From a bacterium (GTDB lineage: Bacteria > Bdellovibrionota_C > UBA2361 > SZUA-149), in assembly GCA_003230795.1 (NCBI GenBank), contig QIGM01000581.1, forward strand, positions 1 to 5,054: a stretch of DNA of 5,054 nt, in the 5' to 3' direction. Position 1 is the first letter of the stretch. Each line of letters starts with the position of its first letter. The translations under genes and the position numbers were made by a program. Below are positions 1 through 5,054 of the stretch, piece by piece. A model generated the notes under the pieces. That model saw only the letters and a list, made by a program, of their open reading frames with translations, did no database searches and was not told where the DNA came from.

Positions 1-41
1 GCTCGTAAGCCGCTGATAATTTCTTTTGAGTCTTTGTAGCG

Positions 42-60
42 TGGCACAAAACTGGCACAA
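42..60. repeat. Two direct copies of TGGCACAA, 11 bp apart
   Basis: TGGCACAA occurs at 42-49 and 53-60, start to start 11 bp, about one helical turn. Short phased direct repeats of this kind can be arm-type integrase or excisionase sites, or an operator. The block also fits a plus-strand sigma-54 pattern at 10 of 11 positions, but that would point into the 3' end of the KTSC-like gene, which makes a promoter unlikely. The remaining bases of 1-105 hold no gene or hairpin that I can support. Confidence 0.4.
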
Positions 61-105
61 GCGGAATTTGGAACTAAACGACACACTTGAAACCCCTGCT
101 CCAAT

Positions 106-333
106 CTACCGTAGCTTCGAGGCGTACGCTTTTCTCACGCGCTTGTTGATGAAACTATTGAGTCCCTCGCCCTGACGGGCCAAGACTTTCATCTGTTCGA
201 TGTTCTGGGCACCGGCACTCTGGTTTGTATATAAGTAAACCGATGAGTCGCTAAATTGCACCTTGATCGAATCGTCACCAATCTCAAATGCCGAAACCCC
301 GGAATCTCCTCCTAAATTCTTGTAATGTTCCAT
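106..333 (-). CDS. KTSC-like small protein
   Basis: A 75-aa protein. I place the start at the ATG at 333 because GGGAG lies 8 nt upstream and homologous-looking proteins begin just before the YKNLGGDSGV segment; the in-frame GTG at 399 would add 22 unlike residues. It resembles the KTSC domain, a short module found alone in bacteria and at the C-terminus of some lysyl-tRNA synthetases. The match is an IxVxFxDxxVYLYT strand pair at about 23-36, then helical segments with MKxLAxxGxGLNSFIN at about 48-62 and a final VRKAYASKL. Function is unknown, with no catalytic signature, signal peptide or membrane segment. It lies 99 bp after the ATPase gene on the same strand with no overlap, so it may be transcribed with the cassette but is probably not a core part of it. 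Such small genes are common baggage of mobile or island DNA (my inference). Confidence 0.72.
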   Translation of the reverse strand: MEHYKNLGGDSGVSAFEIGDDSIKVQFSDSSVYLYTNQSAGAQNIEQMKVLARQGEGLNSFINKRVRKAYASKLR

Positions 334-341
334 TGCTCTTG

Positions 342-346
342 CTCCC
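342..346 (-). promoter_or_regulatory. Shine-Dalgarno GGGAG that sets the start of the KTSC-like gene
   Basis: GGGAG on the minus strand, 8 nt before the ATG at 333. It favours the 75-aa form over the GTG-initiated 97-aa form. Confidence 0.55.
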
Positions 347-432
347 AAGTGATTGTCGGTCTCATTGATCAAAACCAGGACGATGCGGCCGTGGCCCACC
401 TTCGCATTTTTTCCGAACCGTTGACACCGTGC

Positions 433-2862
433 CTATTTCGTCCATGAATAGGAAAGCTTGCCACATTTGCATCTAATCTTCTTCTCAACGGGATCGTGGT
501 ACCTAAGTGATATCAGTTCGACACATTTATCGTCCCCACATCGCACAATCTTTTCGAAATCCACGACGTCCGTCCAGAACGCCATGACATCACCCGCGGA
601 CATCCCTGAGAAATAGTCGTGCGAGTCTTTGTTTCCGATAAATGTGGCATCGCTCAATCGACTTATTACTTTATCGGACGTCAACTCAGTGCATTTGCAC
701 TTATTCAACTTGGATTTCAGCTCAGATAGCAACTCAGCGGACATACGGTCTTCGTTAATATCATTTGGCCGGTACGCGACCTTTACCTCCAAGTGTTGCG
801 CAACGTGTTTAAGGAGGTTCTCCAAATAGATTCTCACAAGATTGCCAAGCCCTGCTTCACCACCCGATGACAGTCTTGACTGAATTTCCTCTTTGAGTGA
901 CTTTGGCACGGTGCCGAAGTGCGTTCCTTCAGTGTCGTTGTACTTGACGTTCAGAACATTCCAACCCTTGGACTTAACTCGATTCTTGACGATGTCAAAC
1001 CAGGCCTGCTCATGTGTAAACAGAAATACCTGATATTTATCGAACTCCTCTACAATGAGATCAGAGAATCTCTTGCGGTGATCCGTATCAAAACTCGAGA
1101 TGACATCGTCTAACATTATGAACTTGTTCTTCTTGTTGAAAGCCTCAACGGACGCCAGAAAAACAGCGATACCCAAACAGTTAAGGTGCGATTCACTTAA
1201 ATATTTTTGGGGCGGCGATACGGCTTTCGCATGCAAGAAGTCATATTCAATCGTTAGACCTACCAAATCGTCTCCCTTCTCTATGGGCACAAGGCGAATG
1301 TTCTCGACTCTTTCTCCCGGGTTCAGGAATTGGTATATCTGATCTATCCGTGTTGAATATGTCAGAAGAAACGACTGCATAGCCTGCTTCTGCACATCGA
1401 GAAACTTGCGAAACACATCTTCCATCGCGTCACGTTGAAGCTCAATTTTCTGCTGGACAACCGCCATTTTTCGAATCTGCTGATATGCATTTGTCGCGAT
1501 ACTGATTTTCGAATGAGCGTCCCATTTCGGATCATTCTTCTTTGCCGCCCTTAGCTGCTTGACGTCCTTCTTACACAGCTCGTCAAGGCTTTCGAGCAAC
1601 GTTCTTTCAGTATCGAGCGCAGCCACCACTTCAAGTTCCTTGCCGTCGACGATTGAACTCTTGAGGGGCCCATCAAATTTGGCGATACCTGAAAGAAGTT
1701 TTTCGAGTAGTTTTTTATGCTTCTCGTTTTCGTCCTCCAAACACTGGGGATCTATTGTTGCCGCTGTAAGAACTCGACGCGCCGCTTCAAGTGCATTCTG
1801 ATACTCACTCTTCGCGTCCTTGAGCTCCTTGTTTTCCAGTCTTACTGCCTCAAGGTCTTTAATTCTCAACTCCAACGCAGACTTTAGATCGTCGGTGCTT
1901 TGTTCAACCAAGCACAGGGGGCAGCTTTCCTCCTCATGAACGTCTTTAGCCAAGACATCGTTCCCCGCAGTCAGCAAGCGCTCTAGTTCGAGCTTCTTTA
2001 GCTTTCCTATGTCCTGAACGATCCCATCGAACTTTCCCTTGTACGCTGAGTAACATTCTTCAAGCTGGTCGAAGCTGACGGGCACATTTACAAGACGGTC
2101 TGATAGATTCGCTAAGAAAGTTTCTCGCTTTTGCTCGCCACTATCGTCTGGTTTTTTTACTTTCTCGAGTACGCCGTCGATATCGTCCAAGGTCTTGAGC
2201 GGCGCCTCGATACCTAGTTCACTGATAAGTTTTCCAACCACACTCAGGAATTGCTTGTCAGAAGTAACATTCTCCCCGAGTTGGTCAATTATTTGACTTT
2301 GATAGTGATTTATCTGGTTCTCGAAGTTGCTCGCTTTGATATCGCGTGATAGTTGACGGTAGACTTTCTGCAGGATGTCCCGGGTCTTCGTAATATCCCC
2401 AAAACCGATGATCTCAGAAAGAGTTCGTAGTTTTTCCCCCTTCGTACTGAGAACAAAACTGACGAGCTCGCTATATCTAAGGAGCAGATTTTCCTGCTCC
2501 GAAAATTGGAGGTACTCGACCAATTCTGTGCTCTTGTTGGAGATTGAACTTTGAAGTTTGTCGCCGTCCATTTCGAGAACTTTTGTGCAATTTAGCTTGC
2601 TGTCACTAAATTCGACATTCACCTCCGCATCGGCCGCATCGCCCAAATGGATATTCCGAAGGCCTTCTCCTTTCTTCCCTACTTCCTCGCTTGAAAGGTG
2701 CTTTACTTTGTCGAAGTAAAGCCACTCGATAGCGTCGGCCAGTGTTGTTTTTCCTGTTCCATTGTCTCCATATACGAGGCACGAATTGGCATTGGGTTGG
2801 AGCGAAAGCGTTTTTCGAACGCCGCGAAACCCTGATATCGAGATACTCCTAATCTTGGTCAT
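433..2862 (-). CDS. SMC/Rad50-like ABC ATPase with zinc hook and C-terminal helical plus zinc-ribbon domain
   Basis: An 809-aa Rad50/RecF-type ATPase. The N-terminal half-head has a RecF-like opening (SISGFRG), Walker A GDNGTGKT at 32-39 and a Q-loop at Gln123. A charged coiled-coil region (about 160-500) is split by CPLC at 314-317, a Rad50-type zinc hook. The second half-head has signature LSESHLN at 555-561, Walker B FIMLDD at 581-586, a D-loop SSFD and H-loop His617. Walker B ends DD, with Asp586 where many relatives have the catalytic Glu. Residues 655-809 form an extra domain: a helical part with R677-X3-E681 and N744-X3-H748, then a likely zinc ribbon (C775, C780, C798, C800). Such proteins bind DNA ends or structures and switch by ATP-driven dimerisation. 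GAGAGG about 8 nt upstream supports the ATG at 2862. The gene overlaps the small upstream gene by 14 nt. RloC, a restriction-linked hook ATPase with a tRNA nuclease domain, is the main alternative relative. Confidence 0.88.
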   Translation of the reverse strand: MTKIRSISISGFRGVRKTLSLQPNANSCLVYGDNGTGKTTLADAIEWLYFDKVKHLSSEEVGKKGEGLRNIHLGDAADAEVNVEFSDSKLNCTKVLEMDGDKLQSSISNKSTELVEYLQFSEQENLLLRYSELVSFVLSTKGEKLRTLSEIIGFGDITKTRDILQKVYRQLSRDIKASNFENQINHYQSQIIDQLGENVTSDKQFLSVVGKLISELGIEAPLKTLDDIDGVLEKVKKPDDSGEQKRETFLANLSDRLVNVPVSFDQLEECYSAYKGKFDGIVQDIGKLKKLELERLLTAGNDVLAKDVHEEESCPLCLVEQSTDDLKSALELRIKDLEAVRLENKELKDAKSEYQNALEAARRVLTAATIDPQCLEDENEKHKKLLEKLLSGIAKFDGPLKSSIVDGKELEVVAALDTERTLLESLDELCKKDVKQLRAAKKNDPKWDAHSKISIATNAYQQIRKMAVVQQKIELQRDAMEDVFRKFLDVQKQAMQSFLLTYSTRIDQIYQFLNPGERVENIRLVPIEKGDDLVGLTIEYDFLHAKAVSPPQKYLSESHLNCLGIAVFLASVEAFNKKNKFIMLDDVISSFDTDHRKRFSDLIVEEFDKYQVFLFTHEQAWFDIVKNRVKSKGWNVLNVKYNDTEGTHFGTVPKSLKEEIQSRLSSGGEAGLGNLVRIYLENLLKHVAQHLEVKVAYRPNDINEDRMSAELLSELKSKLNKCKCTELTSDKVISRLSDATFIGNKDSHDYFSGMSAGDVMAFWTDVVDFEKIVRCGDDKCVELISLRYHDPVEKKIRCKCGKLSYSWTK

Positions 2863-3043
2863 TTGTAGCGACCTCTCTCAGAGCAGACAAGGCGTTTGAC
2901 AGATTGGTAGAAGTAAGTTTTCCCTTGTCGAACAGCTCGATAATTGCGGAAATCGTATCTGTGTCGACGGTTTCATCAGTAGCCAGCCCGCCGAAGAATT
3001 CGTCCAATATTTGCTGGCCACTTTTGATTTCACTATCTGTCAT
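2849..3043 (-). CDS. Small acidic protein, putative middle component of an ABC three-component system
   Basis: A 64-aa protein I do not recognise by sequence. The start is set at the ATG at 3043, which has GGGAG 7 nt upstream; the longer reading from a TTG at 3061 adds only six residues and lacks comparable support. It has 13 acidic and 4 basic residues (net about -9). It looks all-helical with three likely helices (about 9-19, 27-40 and 44-59), and has no membrane segment, signal peptide or cysteines. The start overlaps the GIY-YIG stop by 11 nt and the stop overlaps the ATPase start by 14 nt, implying coupled synthesis at matched amounts. Position and size fit the middle component of ABC-3C systems, thought to link the ATPase to its effector. 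That assignment rests on context. An antitoxin-like or inhibitory role toward the nuclease is an equally open option. Confidence 0.68.
   Translation of the reverse strand: MTDSEIKSGQQILDEFFGGLATDETVDTDTISAIIELFDKGKLTSTNLSNALSALREVATNDQD
2871..2877 (-). promoter_or_regulatory. Shine-Dalgarno GAGAGGT for the ABC ATPase gene
   Basis: GAGAGGT on the minus strand, 8 nt before the ATG at 2862. It lies inside the coding sequence of the 64-aa protein, so ribosomes finishing that gene end close to the new start. Confidence 0.5.
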
Positions 3044-3491
3044 TGAAATACTCCCACTCAATATTGATCTGCCTACCCACTTCTGCGTTCAAGATATCGA
3101 AACCGGTCTTATTGTTGCAAATTGGGTATACGCCAAAACCCCTGACGAAATCGGAAATAAAATAGCTTTCGAGTGTTTCGATCTGATATGGCCAGATTGA
3201 TTTGAGCATCTCGAAATTGACTACAGTGAACTTGAGACTATTCACGCTAGCGTAGCTTAGTATTCCATCATTGCCAGACGTTCCATCTAGGTGGTTCTGT
3301 AATCTAGCGCCGATGCTGTTGGTCACTTTTTCACTCATGCCTATGTAGATGAGACGAGACTCCTTGAACGGATATCGAATGCTGATTTCCGTATTGTAGA
3401 TTAGGTATAGACCAACTATTCCACGATAATGGCGGACATTTCGCGAATCGAATGGACGGCCGTCAGCGAAGTTGATCGATATCTTTTTCAA
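3033..3491 (-). CDS. GIY-YIG nuclease-like protein, putative effector of the ABC cassette
   Basis: A 152-aa protein with the hallmarks of the GIY-YIG fold. These are GLY at residues 27-29, YIG at 49-51, Arg63 and His67 in GARLQNHL on the following helix, Glu108 in the LESYFI helix (the usual metal-binding Glu), and Asn126/127 in PICNNK near the end of the domain. This family makes metal-dependent cuts in DNA or RNA; the target here is unknown. All key positions are present, so the protein should be active. The start is TTG at 3489-3491: there is an in-frame stop six codons upstream, no ATG before residue 52, and AAGGA sits 6 nt ahead of the TTG. The stop overlaps the next gene's start by 11 nt. 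With a small acidic protein and an SMC-like ATPase directly downstream, I infer that it is the cutting component of that module rather than a homing endonuclease. No DNA-binding domain is attached. Confidence 0.82.
   Translation of the reverse strand: MKKISINFADGRPFDSRNVRHYRGIVGLYLIYNTEISIRYPFKESRLIYIGMSEKVTNSIGARLQNHLDGTSGNDGILSYASVNSLKFTVVNFEMLKSIWPYQIETLESYFISDFVRGFGVYPICNNKTGFDILNAEVGRQINIEWEYFNDR
3051..3055 (-). promoter_or_regulatory. Shine-Dalgarno GGGAG that sets the start of the 64-aa protein
   Basis: GGGAG on the minus strand, 7 nt before the ATG at 3043 and inside the end of the GIY-YIG coding sequence. It favours the 64-aa form over the TTG-initiated 70-aa form. Confidence 0.6.
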
Positions 3492-3497
3492 TGTGAG

Positions 3498-3502
3498 TCC
3501 TT
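3498..3502 (-). promoter_or_regulatory. Shine-Dalgarno AAGGA for the TTG-initiated GIY-YIG gene
   Basis: AAGGA on the minus strand lies 6 nt before the TTG codon. Together with the stop just upstream in the same frame, it fixes this unusual start. Confidence 0.6.
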
Positions 3503-3550
3503 GCTCTCAATAGTTCTAAGTGAATGGGATGAAACGAAGTGTCTCCGCCC

Positions 3551-3566
3551 GGCATCTCTAGTGCCA
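3551..3566 (-). promoter_or_regulatory. Possible sigma-54-like -24/-12 element upstream of the GIY-YIG gene
   Basis: On the minus strand the hsdR/GIY-YIG gap contains TGGCAC, five bases, then ATGCC. This compares with the sigma-54 pattern TGGCAC-N5-TTGCA/T. The GG and GC pairs have the right spacing, and 9 of 11 specified positions fit. A start site about 12 nt downstream would leave roughly 50 nt of leader before the TTG start. A 16-bp match can arise by chance and no activator-binding site was recognised, so this is tentative. No convincing sigma-70 pair was seen in the 87-bp gap. Confidence 0.22.
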
Positions 3567-3578
3567 AATGGCGATACT

Positions 3579-5054
3579 TCAGTAATACTCCCTGATATAG
3601 CCGTATGCGCGATCAAACAGGTCCTGGTCCTGGTGCAGTTTGTACTTGAACAATGTTTTCCGAAGGGCTTTCTTGATTTCGCGCTCTCCTGCATGCGTAC
3701 TTTGCCAGCCGTCAAAGCGGACGACTCGTACGATCTCGTCGATGTCACTTGTGACCCGCTCAACCATGATGGGTGTGTCGTCGCTTTTTGCTTCTTCGAA
3801 GAGCTCGGTTAATGCTGCCTTGCCCCTTTCCTCTTCCTCAATCGGCGGCGTCTCTCGTTCAGTCTCTACCACGTCTCTCGCCAGCTTGAGTAGTTCCTTC
3901 AGGAAATCCATGCTGACCAGAAGACCCTGTTCGTGACGAGTCTTCAGATCCTCTAACCGCTCCGCCAGGGCCTTGAACTTTGGATTATGCAGGTGATTTC
4001 GAAGTCGACGAGCTACCTTTATCTCGATCTCCTTCGATTTCTTCGCGGGGTCTGGAGAGCCCAGAACAGCTTCGAGCAGCTCAGCATCGAGCACCAGGGT
4101 CTCTAGATCATCGCGAATCGCGTCTACGTGGACGTTCTGATGTATGAGCTCGATAGTCTTCGCACCAAGTCGATGCCACAGCAATCTGCCTGTATCCGTT
4201 GAAGGCCTAACTGACTCGTATACCTGGATGATCCACCGATAGTCCATTTCGAATGCGCCAAGCATCGGGTCAGGAGAGATTGCTTCCCACAAGCGACCTA
4301 AGTAACTGCAGTCAGCCGCATATCGGTCACGCACATCGTTATTGGGCAGACATTGTTGTGCCGCGATCAGACCCTCGTAGCCCTCTATCTTGCGGTCGAC
4401 ACCGGGGAAGTACTCCAGGCATTTCTGGATTGCCTCTGGCAATTTCGCCTTAAGTTCGGCGATATTGGTAATAACACGAGTGATTCCCTCTTCGTCAAAT
4501 TGAATAGCTAACGCGACATCATCGAACACGCCAAGGTAATCAACAATCAGGCCGTGAGTTTTCTCTTGTCCATACGGACGGTTTGTCCGACAAATTGCCT
4601 GGAGCAAAGTGTGGTCACGAAATGGCTTGTCGAGGTACATGGTCTGCAAGATCGGCGCGTCGAATCCGGTGAGCAGTTTGGCCGTGACGATTATGATTTT
4701 TAGCGGATCATTTGGATCTCGAAACCGGTCCAGCAGCTTTGCTTCTGCATCTCGATCGCGACGGTATGGAGCAAAGCGCTCTTCGCCACTATTGACTGAC
4801 ATAACGATGTCAGACGCTTCGGGCGGCAGCAACTCATCGAGCGCTTGCTTGTACAAGAGGCACGATTCACGATCAATAGTCACCACCTGCGCGCCAAAAC
4901 CATTAGGCGCGACTTTTTCCTGATAATGCTGCACGATATCCGCGCAAATAGCTTGTACTCGTGCCGGCGATTTTAGTAACACCGCCATCTTTGCGGCATG
5001 CTTGCCTAGTTGATCTTTTTCTTCGTCGGTAAGCCCACTTGTCAGTTCATCATA
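3579..5054 (-). CDS. hsdR: Type I restriction enzyme R subunit (HsdR), C-terminal part, cut by the window edge
   Basis: HsdR is the ATP-driven translocase and nuclease of a type I restriction complex (HsdR2-M2-S) that cuts unmodified foreign DNA. The window holds the last 491 residues. The frame stays open through the right edge, so the ATG at 4988 is internal. Seen in the fragment: the second RecA-like helicase lobe, with motif V TGFDAP at about residues 129-134 and motif VI (Q152, R156, R159 in a QAICRTNR context). A long charged helical region follows (about 230-420) that resembles the T1RH-like/DUF3387 C-terminal region. The end is GWQST...ALRKTLFKY...LFDRAYGYIREYY, typical of this family. 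The endonuclease domain and Walker A lie outside the window. Typical HsdR proteins are around 1000 aa, so about half is visible. No frameshift is seen. The TGA stop is 87 bp before the next gene with no clear terminator, so read-through into the cassette is possible. Confidence 0.93.
   Translation of the reverse strand, partial: YDELTSGLTDEEKDQLGKHAAKMAVLLKSPARVQAICADIVQHYQEKVAPNGFGAQVVTIDRESCLLYKQALDELLPPEASDIVMSVNSGEERFAPYRRDRDAEAKLLDRFRDPNDPLKIIIVTAKLLTGFDAPILQTMYLDKPFRDHTLLQAICRTNRPYGQEKTHGLIVDYLGVFDDVALAIQFDEEGITRVITNIAELKAKLPEAIQKCLEYFPGVDRKIEGYEGLIAAQQCLPNNDVRDRYAADCSYLGRLWEAISPDPMLGAFEMDYRWIIQVYESVRPSTDTGRLLWHRLGAKTIELIHQNVHVDAIRDDLETLVLDAELLEAVLGSPDPAKKSKEIEIKVARRLRNHLHNPKFKALAERLEDLKTRHEQGLLVSMDFLKELLKLARDVVETERETPPIEEEERGKAALTELFEEAKSDDTPIMVERVTSDIDEIVRVVRFDGWQSTHAGEREIKKALRKTLFKYKLHQDQDLFDRAYGYIREYY

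Noticed and set aside
1..39. Open plus-strand frame ending in TAG at 37-39, possibly the tail of a convergent gene
   Set aside because: Only 12 codons are visible and none form a recognisable motif, so it cannot be supported from this window.
334..432. Possible promoter or terminator between the ATPase and KTSC-like genes
   Set aside because: I found no convincing -35/-10 pair and no GC-rich hairpin with a T-run; short GGCC and CCAC repeats there do not fold into a credible stem-loop.
2904..3200. 98-aa plus-strand reading frame across the two small genes
   Set aside because: It is antisense to two overlapping genes with good starts and motifs; its serine- and valine-rich sequence looks like a shadow of their codons.
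3551..3565. Imperfect palindrome GGCA-N7-TGCC in the hsdR/GIY-YIG gap as a terminator or operator
   Set aside because: The stem is only 4 bp and has no following T-run, so it is too weak to call a terminator; the same bases are reported instead as a tentative -24/-12 element.
3488..3763. 91-aa minus-strand reading frame overlapping the hsdR 3' end
   Set aside because: It lies mostly inside hsdR in another frame, has low-complexity, shadow-like composition, and clashes with the well-supported hsdR tail and GIY-YIG start.
3429..3812. 127-aa plus-strand reading frame
   Set aside because: It is antisense to hsdR and the GIY-YIG gene, with no recognisable domain and no Shine-Dalgarno sequence noted.

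Overview
The window is a stretch of accessory, defence-type DNA, probably from a proteobacterium. The taxon call is weak: it rests only on Shine-Dalgarno-led genes, mid-range G+C and the type I restriction context. Every gene I can support reads on the minus strand, so transcription runs from the right edge to the left.

Right part (about 3579-5054): the C-terminal portion of HsdR, the motor/nuclease subunit of a type I restriction-modification enzyme. It is cut by the window edge. The hsdM and hsdS partners are not in view and would be expected to the right.

Middle (433-3491): three tightly packed genes starting 87 bp after hsdR. They are a 152-aa GIY-YIG nuclease-like protein with a TTG start, a 64-aa acidic protein, and an 809-aa Rad50/RecF-like ABC ATPase. 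The ATPase has a CxxC zinc hook and a C-terminal helical plus zinc-ribbon domain. The genes overlap by 11 and 14 bases, each with its own Shine-Dalgarno sequence, so they look translationally coupled. The layout (small effector nuclease, small middle protein, SMC-like ABC ATPase) matches the general plan of ABC three-component (ABC-3C) conflict systems. My reading is a self-contained anti-phage or anti-plasmid module in which the ATPase senses DNA and the GIY-YIG protein cuts, parked behind a restriction operon. Sampled sequence lines suggest a drop in G+C at the end of hsdR, which fits a separate origin for the cassette.

Left part (1-432): a 75-aa KTSC-like small protein (106-333, start revised from its Shine-Dalgarno sequence) follows the ATPase gene after a 99-bp gap. 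Beyond it, 105 bp without a gene contains two copies of TGGCACAA one helical turn apart, possibly marking an integrase-related edge. No RNA genes, CRISPR arrays or insertion sequences were seen.
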